64,000 nt of DNA from Bacillota bacterium (GTDB taxonomy: Bacteria > Bacillota > Clostridia > Ch29), in contig JABVCK010000029.1 in the NCBI GenBank assembly GCA_013540605.1, positions 124,001 to 188,000 on the forward strand, read 5' to 3'. The notes under the pieces are model-generated. The model was given only the letters and a program-made list of their open reading frames with translations. It was not told where the DNA came from and searched no databases. Position numbers and translations under genes: made by a program. Within the stretch, counting starts at the first letter, position 1. Every line of letters starts with the position of its first letter. Shown here one piece after another: positions 44,636 to 53,926 of the stretch.

Positions 44636-44920
44636 ATGTGGCTGTATATTCTGTTTCTGACAGCCGGGATTGCGGTGGGTCTATACAATAGCGCTCCTGC
44701 ATGGCTGGAGAAATATAGCGGTGTATTTCAGTTATGGGGCTTGATTATTATACTGTTTGCCATGGGTGTGGCTATAGGGTCGGATAAAGACGTAATCAAC
44801 AGCTTTATGCGGATAGGTGTTCATTCGGTGGTATTTGCCCTTGCCGCCATTACCGGAAGTGTGGCAGCTGTAAGAGTGTTTAGACCGGCAATTCAAAGGC
44901 AGAGGGAACGGGCATCATGA
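44636..44920 (+). CDS. LysO-type exporter, N-terminal half protein
   Basis: 94 residues, three hydrophobic segments, starting MWLYILFLTAGIAVGLY and with FAMGVAIGSDKDVI. It corresponds to the first part of LysO (YbjE), which is one ~300-residue protein in E. coli. Four-base overlap (ATGA) with the C-terminal half suggests coupled translation and a heteromeric transporter. Lysine export is the known LysO function; here inferred. Confidence 0.8.
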   Translation: MWLYILFLTAGIAVGLYNSAPAWLEKYSGVFQLWGLIIILFAMGVAIGSDKDVINSFMRIGVHSVVFALAAITGSVAAVRVFRPAIQRQRERAS

Positions 44921-45519
44921 GCTGGGTTATTCTTTTATCGGTTGGAATCGGGATACTATCGGGAATGATGATAATACCACCTTCTATCAGCCAGCATTCA
45001 GGCGTATTAATTAATATAGGTCTTTGCTTTCTGTTTTTCTGGGTAGGCCTGGATATAGGTAAGAGTAAGGAAAACGTTGCGAAGCTCAGGGAATATGGCT
45101 GGAGGATTGTTCTGGTACCGACCGGAGTGGCAATCGGAAGCATTTCCGCAACAATGCTGGCCGGGATGATGATGGGCTATACCGCCGGAGAGGCAGGTGC
45201 CGTCGGTGCCGGCTTCGGATGGTACAGCCTTTCGGGTGTATTGATTTCGGACCTTCACAGCGTTAAACTGGGCACAATAGCGTTCATTACCAATGTGTCA
45301 AGGGAACTAGTTGCGCTTATCATCATACCCTTTGTTGCAAAAAAAGTTGGTTTTTTGGAGTCGATCGCTCCGGCTGGCGCCACCGCCATGGATACCACTT
45401 TGCCTGTGATTTCCAGGGCAACAAGTCCGGAAATCTCAATAATAGCTTTTCTTACAGGCGTGCTGCTGACAGCAGTCGTTCCGGTACTTGTACCCTTGCT
45501 GCTGAAACTACCGTTTTAA
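44917..45519 (+). CDS. LysO-type exporter, C-terminal half protein
   Basis: 200 residues, about six helices. LysO core: GLCFLFFWVGLDIGKSKEN, GAGFGWYSLSGVLISDLH, FITNVSRELVALIIIPF, SIAPAGATAMDTTLPVI. The preceding gene supplies the missing N-terminal helices. Both flanks hold heptanucleotide arrays. Confidence 0.87.
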   Translation: MSWVILLSVGIGILSGMMIIPPSISQHSGVLINIGLCFLFFWVGLDIGKSKENVAKLREYGWRIVLVPTGVAIGSISATMLAGMMMGYTAGEAGAVGAGFGWYSLSGVLISDLHSVKLGTIAFITNVSRELVALIIIPFVAKKVGFLESIAPAGATAMDTTLPVISRATSPEISIIAFLTGVLLTAVVPVLVPLLLKLPF

Positions 45520-45658
45520 TACAGTGGCCAGTGACCAGTGATCAGTGGCTAGAGAACAGTTCCCAGTTGCCAGTGGCTAGTGATTAGTGCTAGCACCTAG
45601 CACCTAGCACCTAGTACCTAGTACCTGTGATCTGTGATCTGAGAACTGTGATCTGCAT
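45520..45658. repeat. Heptanucleotide repeat array
   Basis: 7-base units CAGTGGC, CAGTGAC, CAGTGAT, then CTAGCAC several times, CTAGTAC twice, CTGTGAT repeated. The register slips by one base near 45590. It fills the space between the LysO and YlbF genes. Confidence 0.85.
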
Positions 45659-45676
45659 TAAAAAGGAGGTTTTTTT

Positions 45677-46015
45677 ATGAATCCTTATGACATAGCTCAT
45701 CAACTTGCACGGACCCTGAAAGATAGTCCGGAATACAAAGAATACCGTGAGCTTAAAAAAGTGGTCGACGCTGATGAAGAAAAGAAAAAAATAGTGGAAG
45801 ACTTCCGGAAAAAACAGTACGAGCTGCAAACCATGAAAGCCATGGGCCAGGACATAGGAGAAGGGGAAATGGAGAAACTGCATTATCTTTATAATCTTGC
45901 ATCGATGGACGAAAATATCAAAAGTCTCATACGGGCAGAGCAGAGGTTAGGCCAACTGCTGACCGACATCTACAAAATAATCGGTGATGCGCTAAAGCCG
46001 GAAGAGCAAATATGA
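45677..46015 (+). CDS. YlbF/YmcA family protein
   Basis: 112 residues, predominantly helical, with DIAHQLARTLKDSPEYKEYRELK in pieces (IAHQLARTLKDSPEYKEY) and ALKPEEQI at the end. In Bacillus, YlbF and YmcA join YaaT in a complex that modulates RNase Y cleavage and sporulation/biofilm entry. This is a single family member; partners are not in the window. Confidence 0.85.
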   Translation: MNPYDIAHQLARTLKDSPEYKEYRELKKVVDADEEKKKIVEDFRKKQYELQTMKAMGQDIGEGEMEKLHYLYNLASMDENIKSLIRAEQRLGQLLTDIYKIIGDALKPEEQI

Positions 46016-46083
46016 CTGCCTGATTGTAAAACTTTGGCGAAGCATATATAATACTAATATAACCACTTTTCCGGGGTGAGCGC

Positions 46084-47136
46084 ATGAAGGGCATTGCTGC
46101 TGTTACAGGAGCAAAAAAACTGAAACTTAAAAGCATGCTGATATTTATAGCAGCATTTATAATGGCGATCCTTCTGGCATTTTTATACATCAGCCAGATG
46201 TTTAAGCCGATGGCCGTTTCTGCGGAAACTTCAGAGATCGTGAGGGTAGAAATCCCCAAGGGGAGTTCAGTTTCACAGATAGGGAAGATCCTTGCAGACA
46301 AAGGATTGATAAGAAATCAAATGGTGTTCAAGGCTGTCACAAAACTCAAGGGGTATGAGAGCAGATACATGGCCGGAACGTATATAATGAACGATAATAT
46401 GGACATTTATGAAATAATGGAAGAAATGATTAATGGGCGGGTTTATACGGAAACGGTTAGATTCACCATACCCGAAGGTTTTGAAGTCAGGCAGACTGCA
46501 GACCTCCTGGAGCAAATGGGTGTAGTAAGCAGGGAAGACTTTCTGAGGGAGGTGAACGAAGGGACCTTCAACTTTGGGTTTCTGCAGAATGTGCCCAGCA
46601 GGGACAACCGTTTGGAAGGGTATTTGTTTCCCGACACATATGAAGTGTATGTCGGGGAATCCGCCCGTTCAATAATACAGCGGATGTTGAAGAGATTTGA
46701 GGAAGTGGCTGAAGAGACCGGACTGCTGGAGTGGAAATCGGACAAGTTCACCTTAGATGATATTGTGATTTTGGCTTCAATCATTGAGAGGGAAGCTGCC
46801 AACAACAGCGAAAGGCCTTTGGTTTCTGCGGTATTCCACAACAGGCTGAGAATGGGGAAAAAGCTGGAATCCTGCGCTACTGTACAGTATGTGCTCAAAG
46901 AGAGAAAAGCAAGGTTAACGTATGATGACCTGGAGATAGAATCTCCGTACAACACCTATAAAGTTCAGGGGCTGCCAGTGGGACCCATAGCGTCGCCGGG
47001 AGCCGAGTCGCTCAGGGCTGCCATGAACCCTGCAGAGGTGGACTTCCTTTATTTTGTACTGCAAAAGGATGGAACCCACAGCTTCAGCAGGAACTATGAA
47101 GAGTTTCTTGAGGATAAGAGAGAGAGCAAAAGGTGA
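46084..47136 (+). CDS. mltG: Endolytic murein transglycosylase MltG
   Basis: 350 residues: a basic N-terminus, one membrane helix (MLIFIAAFIMAILLAFLYI), a LysM-like region, and a YceG domain with the catalytic glutamate in LASIIEREA and with YNTYKVQGLPVGPIASPG in pieces (YNTYKVQGLPVGPI). It cuts nascent glycan strands at the outer face of the membrane. ATG 46084 behind GGGGTGAG. Confidence 0.93.
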   Translation: MKGIAAVTGAKKLKLKSMLIFIAAFIMAILLAFLYISQMFKPMAVSAETSEIVRVEIPKGSSVSQIGKILADKGLIRNQMVFKAVTKLKGYESRYMAGTYIMNDNMDIYEIMEEMINGRVYTETVRFTIPEGFEVRQTADLLEQMGVVSREDFLREVNEGTFNFGFLQNVPSRDNRLEGYLFPDTYEVYVGESARSIIQRMLKRFEEVAEETGLLEWKSDKFTLDDIVILASIIEREAANNSERPLVSAVFHNRLRMGKKLESCATVQYVLKERKARLTYDDLEIESPYNTYKVQGLPVGPIASPGAESLRAAMNPAEVDFLYFVLQKDGTHSFSRNYEEFLEDKRESKR

Positions 47137-47215
47137 TTGAATAAAACATGCGGCAGTGTGGAAAATAGGTGGTATAACAGCCACCTATTGCTTTTGAAAG
47201 GAAGGGGTAGTATTC

Positions 47216-47866
47216 ATGAGTAATATTGCTCAGGATTTTGTTGAAGAATATATTAGGGGAGTTCTGGAGCCTTCACAGGGAATAATCAGGGATATGGAGG
47301 AATACGCCAGTGAAAACAGAATCCCCATTGTGCACCCTGAGGTAGCCAAACTGCTTGAGGTTTTAATAATGGGGCATAACAGCAGCAGAATACTTGAAAT
47401 CGGTACGGCTATAGGTTATTCTGCGATAATCATGGCAAAGGCGGCCGGCGAGAAAGGTACAGTTGATACGATAGAAATTGACGAGGGCATGATAAGCCAG
47501 GCAACCAAATATATAAGGGCTGCCGGGCTGGAAGGCCGGGTGAACGTACTGCAGGGCGATGCAAGGGAAGTACTTAGACAAATGGATGGAAGCTACGACC
47601 TGATTTTCATAGACGGCGCCAAAGGGCATTATGAGGAAATGTTTAACTCGTCGCTGGAGCTTTTGCGTACCGGCGGGATGATCATCTGCGACAACGTCCT
47701 GTTCAGGGGGATGGTTGCCAGCAGCGGGCTGGTAAAAAGGCGGAAGATAACGATAGTAAAAAGGATGAGAAAGTTCCTGAAATACATAACCGCGCACCCC
47801 CGGTTGAATACCGCGATTGTGCCCATAGGAGACGGACTGTCAATAAGCTGCAGGAGGGAAATATAG
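47216..47866 (+). CDS. Class I O-methyltransferase (YrrM-like)
   Basis: 216 residues with SAM motif ILEIGTAIGYSAIIMA, VDTIEIDEGMI, and DLIFIDGAKGHYEEMF, typical of the PF01596 family. In Firmicutes YrrM sits after mltG and before U32 peptidase genes, as here, and is now linked to tRNA 5-methoxyuridine formation (TrmR). Stop and the next start are adjacent. Confidence 0.88.
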   Translation: MSNIAQDFVEEYIRGVLEPSQGIIRDMEEYASENRIPIVHPEVAKLLEVLIMGHNSSRILEIGTAIGYSAIIMAKAAGEKGTVDTIEIDEGMISQATKYIRAAGLEGRVNVLQGDAREVLRQMDGSYDLIFIDGAKGHYEEMFNSSLELLRTGGMIICDNVLFRGMVASSGLVKRRKITIVKRMRKFLKYITAHPRLNTAIVPIGDGLSISCRREI

Positions 47867-49099
47867 ATGAAAAAAGTTGAACTGCTGGCACCCGCCGGAA
47901 ACCTGGAGAAACTTAAAATGGCTGTTATATATGGAGCCGACGCCGTGTATTTTGCCGGTCAGAGATTTGGGTTAAGGGCAGGGGCTGGAAACTTCTCCAC
48001 CGGGGAAATTGAAGAAGGCGTGAAATTCGCCCATTCCCATGGATCCAAAGCGTATCTCACGGTTAATATAATTCCCCATAACGAACATCTCAAGGGTCTG
48101 GACGAATACATAAAGGACATATCGGAGCTTGGGGTGGACGCGCTGATCGTATCCGACCTGGGAGTGTTTTCTATCATAAGGGATATCCTGCCAGGCATGG
48201 AAGTACATATAAGCACACAGGCAAATAACGTGAACTATGCAAGCGCGGCCTTTTGGCACAGGCTGGGCGCAAAGCGGATTATTCTTGCCAGGGAATTGTC
48301 ATTGCAGGAGATTAAAGAAATTAGGGCTAGCACACCGGACAGCCTGGATCTGGAAGTCTTCGTCCATGGCGCGATGTGCATATCTTACTCAGGCAGGTGC
48401 CTTTTGAGCAATTATATGGCTAACAGGGATTCTAACCTTGGCGACTGTGCCCACCCCTGCCGGTGGAAATACCATCTGGTGGAAGAGAAGAGGCCGGGGC
48501 AGTACTATCCGGTTTTCGAAGACGAGAGTGGAACGTTCATATTCAACTCAAAGGACCTGTGCATGATAGAACACCTTCCTGAGCTGATAGACAGCGGTGT
48601 AACAAGCCTTAAGATAGAAGGAAGGATGAAGAGCGCATATTATGTAGCTACAGTGGTAAAAGCTTACAGGGATGCGCTCGACACCTATTATGCCGATCCG
48701 GAAGAATACCGGCGCAGTGCTGCAAAATGGCTGGATGAGGTGTGCAAGGCAAGCCATAGGGAATTCACTACCGGTTTTTTCTTTAGCAAACCGGGAGCAG
48801 AGGGCCAAATCTATGATAGGAGCACCTATGTAAGGGATTATGATTTTGTGGGGCTGGTACTGGACTATGACCCGGCGTCCGGCATTGCGACCATAGAACA
48901 AAGAAACAGGATGTTCACAGGAGATATTGTTGAAGTTGTAGGACCCGGAAGGGATTATTTTGTGCAATCCATTGAAGCTATGAGAAATGACGAAGGAGAA
49001 CCGATAGATGTGGCGCCTCACCCGCAGCAGGTGGTAACGATGCCTATGAAGCATCCGGTGAAACCCTTTGATATGCTCAGAAAGCCGCAGGAGGAGTAA
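47867..49099 (+). CDS. U32 family protein, TrhP/YrrO-like
   Basis: 410 residues. U32 motifs: ELLAPAGNLEKLKMAVIYGADAVY in pieces (LLAPAGNLEKLKMA, YGADAVYFAG), FVHGAMCISYSGRCLLS, CAHPCRWKY and KIEGRMKSAYYV. Cysteines around CISYSGRC and CAHPC are likely Fe-S ligands. Homologues hydroxylate tRNA uridine 34 using prephenate (TrhP). Cluster with the methyltransferase next door supports 5-methoxyuridine synthesis. Confidence 0.9.
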   Translation: MKKVELLAPAGNLEKLKMAVIYGADAVYFAGQRFGLRAGAGNFSTGEIEEGVKFAHSHGSKAYLTVNIIPHNEHLKGLDEYIKDISELGVDALIVSDLGVFSIIRDILPGMEVHISTQANNVNYASAAFWHRLGAKRIILARELSLQEIKEIRASTPDSLDLEVFVHGAMCISYSGRCLLSNYMANRDSNLGDCAHPCRWKYHLVEEKRPGQYYPVFEDESGTFIFNSKDLCMIEHLPELIDSGVTSLKIEGRMKSAYYVATVVKAYRDALDTYYADPEEYRRSAAKWLDEVCKASHREFTTGFFFSKPGAEGQIYDRSTYVRDYDFVGLVLDYDPASGIATIEQRNRMFTGDIVEVVGPGRDYFVQSIEAMRNDEGEPIDVAPHPQQVVTMPMKHPVKPFDMLRKPQEE

Positions 49100-49169
49100 A
49101 CCCAGGTATAAACCTCTCCCTTAAGGCAATAATACCAATATACGGCCTGCAGGGAGAAGGTGCATCTTG

Positions 49170-50843
49170 ATGGATAACGGGAAGCGTATTAATAGGAGAA
49201 TTCTTTTTTTTGCCTGCGTACTGGTATTGATGCTATCATTGTTAATCCTGCGCCTCTTTTATATCCAGATTATTGAAGGCAAGGGTTATGCAAAACGGGC
49301 TGCCAGCCAAAGAATGCTGGATTTGCCACTGGATGTTTCAAGGGGGCAGATATATGATAGGAATATGATTCCGCTGACAGGCAGGACTGTTGTGAACAGC
49401 CTTGTTGTGTTTCCGGCAATCGTCGATGATAAGGATACTGCTGCCAGGCTGATATCGGAGATAACCAACCTGTCGGATAGGGATGCTGTATTATTGCTGG
49501 AAGGGGACAGCAGGCCTATAAAGCTGTCCATAGCTGACGGGAAGGAAGACCGTACAATTCCTGAAGAGGTTAAAGGGTTGATGATTGTCAAGGATGTCGT
49601 GCGGTATGACGATGATAGTGTGGCGAGGCATCTGATTGGATATGTAGACGGGACAGACAGGATAGGAAGGGCAGGGCTGGAGAAGCTGTATCATTATTAT
49701 CTTGCCGGACAAAGGGATGTAAGTATAGCGGCAATGGTAGACGGCAGCAAAAGGTTGATACCCGGACTTGGGTATAAGGCCAGGGTGAACAGTGAAGACA
49801 TTGAATATTATAATCTTGCGCTCACAATAGACTACCATATTCAAAGGGTCGTTGAAGAGGTTATGGACAAAAAACGCATCAACGGAGCGGTAGTAGTGCT
49901 GGATGTCGGGAGCGGAGAGGTCCTGGCTATGGCCAGCAGGCCGGATTACCGCCAGGATAGTGTCGGAGACTACCTTGACGGCAAGAATGGGGAATTGTTG
50001 AATAAAGCTATTCAGCAGTACAACCTTGGCTCTATTTTTAAGATTGTTGTAACCGCAGCCCTGTTGGAGAGAAATCTTGTCAACCCCTTTGAAAAGGTGT
50101 ATTGTCCGGGGTATACATACGTTGGGGATATACAGGTCAAGTGTTCGAGTTTTGAGGATGGGGGACATGGCGAGCTAAATATCTATGAAGCCTTTGCCCG
50201 CTCCTGTAATACCTTTTATATTGAGATGGGCAAAAGAGTCGGTGGAGAGGCGATAATCCGTCTCGCACAGGAATTTGGATACGGAAGCATTACAGGAATT
50301 AACCCATTCGAAGAGCAGCCAGGACTGCTGCCCGATATAAACCAGGTGTACAAAGCCGATATTGGAAACCTTTCAATAGGCCAGGGTAAAATCCTGGTGA
50401 CCCCTATACAGGTTGCAGACATGACGAATACTATAGCCAATAATGGGATAAGGAAGGTCCCCACCGTTGTAAAAGGCCTGGTGAGTGAAAACGGGAAGCT
50501 GATACAGGCCGCTGAAAAAACGAAACCCGAGCAGATTATTTCACCCTTTGTGGCGATGGAGATAAGAAAGATGATGGAAATGGTCGTGGAAGAGGGAACC
50601 GGGAAGGCGGCAGCCATTGAAGGCTGGGAGGGGAGTGCCGGAAAGACAAGTTCGGCTCAGACAGGGCAAAGAATAGGGGAAAGCGAGATAGTTCATGCAT
50701 GGTTCACCGGGTACGTTCCAAAAGTCCGGCCAAAATATGTAATAACGGTAATGGCGGAAAACGGAAAAAGCGGAGGGAGTGTGGCTGCCCCGGTATTTAG
50801 AGATATTGCACAGGGGATACTCGACCTGGGAGATAGACATTAG
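49170..50843 (+). CDS. Penicillin-binding protein 2/SpoVD-like transpeptidase
   Basis: 557 residues from ATG 49170. One N-terminal membrane helix (FFACVLVLMLSLLILRLFY), a dimerisation domain, and a transpeptidase domain with SxxK S288 (GSIFKIV), SCN at S345 and the third motif K492-T-S instead of KTG (AGKTSSAQTG). It crosslinks peptidoglycan, perhaps in spore cortex. No PASTA repeats. The KTS variant may affect beta-lactam binding. Confidence 0.9.
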   Translation: MDNGKRINRRILFFACVLVLMLSLLILRLFYIQIIEGKGYAKRAASQRMLDLPLDVSRGQIYDRNMIPLTGRTVVNSLVVFPAIVDDKDTAARLISEITNLSDRDAVLLLEGDSRPIKLSIADGKEDRTIPEEVKGLMIVKDVVRYDDDSVARHLIGYVDGTDRIGRAGLEKLYHYYLAGQRDVSIAAMVDGSKRLIPGLGYKARVNSEDIEYYNLALTIDYHIQRVVEEVMDKKRINGAVVVLDVGSGEVLAMASRPDYRQDSVGDYLDGKNGELLNKAIQQYNLGSIFKIVVTAALLERNLVNPFEKVYCPGYTYVGDIQVKCSSFEDGGHGELNIYEAFARSCNTFYIEMGKRVGGEAIIRLAQEFGYGSITGINPFEEQPGLLPDINQVYKADIGNLSIGQGKILVTPIQVADMTNTIANNGIRKVPTVVKGLVSENGKLIQAAEKTKPEQIISPFVAMEIRKMMEMVVEEGTGKAAAIEGWEGSAGKTSSAQTGQRIGESEIVHAWFTGYVPKVRPKYVITVMAENGKSGGSVAAPVFRDIAQGILDLGDRH

Positions 50844-50972
50844 CCGGCAATCCAACCAACTAACCTCTATCCAACTATTTTTTTAGAAATAAAAGGAAAA
50901 TAATGCATCGTTGCAGAATAATTAAAGTCATTGGGGATTATAAAAATATTATTTGTATTGGGGGATAAAGCA

Positions 50973-52097
50973 ATGAAGGATATCAGGCTAAAAAAACTGG
51001 CAAATTTACTGGTCAACTATTCTCTGGAGATTAAAGAGGGGGAATACGTGCTAATCTACGGCAGTACTGCATCAGAACCCCTGCTCAAAGAATTGTACAG
51101 AGAGATAATAAGGGTAGGAGGGCATCCTGAGGTGCTTCCTATCATAGAAGGTGCACAGGAAATTCTTTTGAAAAACGGGTCGGAAAAACAGCTGCAGTTT
51201 GTCTCCCCTTTAGACAGACTGATTGCTGAGAAATATGATGCTGTAATATATCTATGGGGAGGCTATAACACCAAAGCATTGTCGGGCATCGACCCCAATA
51301 GGATTGCAATGAGGTCGAAGAGTATGAGGGAATTAGCAGACATTAGAAATGAGAGGGAGGAGAAGGGAGAATACAGGTGGTGTGGGACGCAGTTTCCAAC
51401 GCATTCCGATGCCCAGGAAGCGAAGATGTCCCTTGAGGAATATGAAGATTTTGTTTTCAGTTCAGGTCATATAGACAGCGATGATCCTATTGAAGAGTGG
51501 AAGAACATTTCAAAGTATCAGCAGAGGATTGTTGATTATCTGAATACCAAACAAGAGATACACGTAGTATCAAATAACACCGATTTGAAAATGAGTACCA
51601 GTGGACGAAAGTGGATAAACTGCGATGGCAAAGCAAATTTCCCCGATGGTGAGGTGTTCACTTCACCGGTTGAAGATTCGGTGGAAGGCTATATAAGATT
51701 CAGCTTCCCGGGGATTTTCCAGGGCAAGGAGATAGAGGATATAAGGCTGGAATTCAGGGAAGGTAAGGTGCTGAACGCCAGTGCGGCAAAAGGCGAGGAA
51801 CTGCTGTCAGCGCTCCTGAATATGGATGAAGGAGCAAGAAGGCTCGGGGAGTTCGCCATAGGGACAAACAGCAGGATTACAAGGTTTACCAGGAACATGC
51901 TGTTCGATGAAAAGATAGGGGGGACTGTCCATGCAGCCATTGGATTTGCTCCTTCCGGCACCGGTGGAAAGAACAGGTCGGGGATTCACTGGGATATGCT
52001 GTGCGACATGAAGGAAGAAGGAAGGATTTACGCCGACGGGGAATTGTTTTACCGCAATGGAGCATTTATTGATGAGGTAATAGATGGCTTGAAATAA
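50973..52097 (+). CDS. M29 family aminopeptidase
   Basis: 374 residues from ATG 50973, behind TTGGGGG. M29 pattern: LANLLVNYSLEIKEGEYVLI in pieces (NYSLEIKEGEYVLIYG), FPDGEVFTSPVEDSVEG, EFAIGTNSRITRFTRNMLFDEKIGGTVHAAIG in pieces (FDEKIGGTVHAAIGFA), and SGIHWDMLCDM. The glutamate, histidine and aspartate residues in those motifs are the metal ligands of the family. Cytoplasmic peptide degradation. Confidence 0.9.
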   Translation: MKDIRLKKLANLLVNYSLEIKEGEYVLIYGSTASEPLLKELYREIIRVGGHPEVLPIIEGAQEILLKNGSEKQLQFVSPLDRLIAEKYDAVIYLWGGYNTKALSGIDPNRIAMRSKSMRELADIRNEREEKGEYRWCGTQFPTHSDAQEAKMSLEEYEDFVFSSGHIDSDDPIEEWKNISKYQQRIVDYLNTKQEIHVVSNNTDLKMSTSGRKWINCDGKANFPDGEVFTSPVEDSVEGYIRFSFPGIFQGKEIEDIRLEFREGKVLNASAAKGEELLSALLNMDEGARRLGEFAIGTNSRITRFTRNMLFDEKIGGTVHAAIGFAPSGTGGKNRSGIHWDMLCDMKEEGRIYADGELFYRNGAFIDEVIDGLK

Positions 52098-52101
52098 TTA
52101 A

Positions 52102-52206
52102 TGTTCCGGTGATACCCCCGGGGAGATTGCAGTTGGAACAAAGCTATTTAATGAAGCAATAGCTGAACAAGTAGCAAATAAAATTGAATATCATTGGCAG
52201 AAGTAA
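52102..52206 (+). pseudogene. Short gene remnant
   Basis: An in-frame stretch reads GDTPGEIAVGTKLFNEAIAE and QVANKIEYHWQK before TAA at 52204. No start or ribosome site. It looks like the C-terminal end of a deleted gene; I do not recognise the family. Confidence 0.35.
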
Positions 52207-52333
52207 GTTGTTATATCATATCGCAAATGTCAAGATGAAATTAAAGCAATGCAAAAATGAAGAGTACATGCACATCTCCGTATTACGGTTCATATAATTT
52301 AAGGTGACCCTAAATACGGAGGTGAGCATTTTA

Positions 52334-53029
52334 ATGCTTACGGCAATAGCAGTAATTACCGCAGCCATGATTAAAGAAACTGTGCTATTGTTTTCCTTTG
52401 TTACAGGGAACTCGTCCTTTCCCCAGCCCCTGTCAGAGGAGGAAGAGCAAAACTACCTGCAGTTGTACCAGCAAGGCGATGAGATGGCAAAAAACATCTT
52501 GATAGAGAGAAACCTGCGATTGGTAGCCCATATAGTCAAAAAGTACGGGAATACCGGAAAGGATGTTGACGACCTAATTTCCATAGGAACCATTGGTCTC
52601 ATTAAAGCAATTACCACCTTTGATATGAGCAAGGGCACACGTCTGGCAACCTATGCCGCCCGGTGTATTGAGAACGAGATTTTAATGACGATAAGGTCCA
52701 GTAAAAAGACACAGAACCAGCTCTCCCTGCAGGACCCGATAGGCATAGACAAGGAGGGTAATGAAATCTCGCTGCTAGACATACTGGGTTCGGATAGCGA
52801 TACGGTCCTTGATGAAGTAGAGAGAAAAATTCAAACAACAAAACTGTACAGGATTATGGATAAGGTACTGAAAAAGCGCGAGAGAACGGTAGTTGAACTA
52901 AGGTACGGGCTTTCAAACGGGACAATAAAAACCCAGCGGGAAATCGCCCAGATGCTGGGCATTTCAAGGTCTTATGTTTCAAGGATTGAAAAGCGGGCAA
53001 TAAAAAAATTAAGTAAGGAGTTCATATAG
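52334..53029 (+). CDS. sigK: Sporulation sigma factor sigma-K, pro form
   Basis: 231 residues from ATG 52334 after GGAGGTGAGC. A hydrophobic N-terminus (MLTAIAVITAAMIKETVLL) is the pro-sequence removed in the mother cell. Region 2 has RNLRLVAHIVKKY and DLISIGTIGLIKAITTFD; region 4 ends with REIAQMLGISRSYVSRIEKRA in pieces. SFPQPLSEEEE is the sigma-K mark. The gene is uninterrupted by a skin-type element. Directs late mother-cell gene expression. Confidence 0.95.
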   Translation: MLTAIAVITAAMIKETVLLFSFVTGNSSFPQPLSEEEEQNYLQLYQQGDEMAKNILIERNLRLVAHIVKKYGNTGKDVDDLISIGTIGLIKAITTFDMSKGTRLATYAARCIENEILMTIRSSKKTQNQLSLQDPIGIDKEGNEISLLDILGSDSDTVLDEVERKIQTTKLYRIMDKVLKKRERTVVELRYGLSNGTIKTQREIAQMLGISRSYVSRIEKRAIKKLSKEFI

Positions 53030-53060
53030 AACGGCTGCCATAGAGGACAGCCGTTCTATA
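53025..53060 (+). terminator. Hairpin after sigK
   Basis: A 13-base stem beginning TATAGAACGGCTG (53025-53037) pairs with 53048-53060 across a 10-base loop; it covers the sigK stop and has a weak T tail. It may serve both convergent genes. Confidence 0.65.
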
Positions 53061-53081
53061 ATAATCTTTGTCTTATCCTAA

Positions 53082-53843
53082 CTAAAATCTTAAGGATAAG
53101 CAGCTTAAGCCTCCGTCCAGCTTTCTAAACTCTGATACATCAACTTCAATTATTCTATAACCGGCTTCGGCTATAGCATTTTTTGCCTCGTCAAAGCCTT
53201 TAGGAACCAGAACATAATCATTAACCCAAATGCAGTTGGCCGCATAGCTTTCCTCTTCACTGATTTCAATAATGTTAAAATCTTTAAACATAGGGTGATC
53301 AATGAATTCTCCGGTGGCTAATAAATTATTATGTTCCAAATACGATACGCCGGTTTTTAAATGCAAGAACTTTTCAAAAGGCACTGTAGAACCGGTGTAA
53401 CCGTATTTTTGCAGGTACTCTATCATTTGTTCTGCCCCTTCTTTGTTAGTCCTGGCAGATAAGCCAATATAGAAGTGGTCTCCTACCATCATGATGTCGC
53501 CGCCTTCTATGGTTCCGGGTTCTTTTATAACTTCAATATTGTCATAAAATCCTTTCAGGACTTCGTGTATTTCTTTTTCTTCACCTTTTCTACTCCCTGC
53601 ACCTGGATTTGTAATAACGGCACATTTTTTTGTAAGAAGCGCTGTATCCTCAACAAAGCAAGAGTCAGGATACTTCTCATCCGCTTCCAGTACAGTTACA
53701 TTCACACCACATTGCTTCAACGCTTCTACATAATTATCATGCTGCTTTAAAGCCTTTTCATAATCCGGTTTGCCCAGATTAGCCGTAGTAATACCGTTCA
53801 CCATAGATTGGCCTGGTTTTCTTACAATTACGTTAGTAAACAT
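53082..53843 (-). CDS. Dimethylarginine dimethylaminohydrolase-like amidinohydrolase
   Basis: 253 residues from ATG 53843 (AAAGGAGGG ahead). Guanidino-group-modifying fold with catalytic C248 (GGLSCLSLRF), H161 (KFLHLKTG) and acidic residues in FVEDTALL and TIEGGDIM. The family splits methylated arginine or arginine to citrulline and an amine. Its neighbour is an antiporter and a GntR regulator, suggesting uptake and use of a guanidino compound. Arginine deiminase is less likely given its length. Confidence 0.87.
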   Translation of the reverse strand: MFTNVIVRKPGQSMVNGITTANLGKPDYEKALKQHDNYVEALKQCGVNVTVLEADEKYPDSCFVEDTALLTKKCAVITNPGAGSRKGEEKEIHEVLKGFYDNIEVIKEPGTIEGGDIMMVGDHFYIGLSARTNKEGAEQMIEYLQKYGYTGSTVPFEKFLHLKTGVSYLEHNNLLATGEFIDHPMFKDFNIIEISEEESYAANCIWVNDYVLVPKGFDEAKNAIAEAGYRIIEVDVSEFRKLDGGLSCLSLRF

Positions 53844-53926
53844 AGGAACCCTCCTTTAAATACTTTAGTCAATATTAATAGTTTACATTATTTTATTATA
53901 CAGCAATTAGCCCTGCTTGCTTATAA

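Noticed and set aside
44485-45658. CRISPR-like repeats
   Set aside because: Units are 7 bases with no spacers and no cas genes nearby; period and drift fit short tandem repeats.
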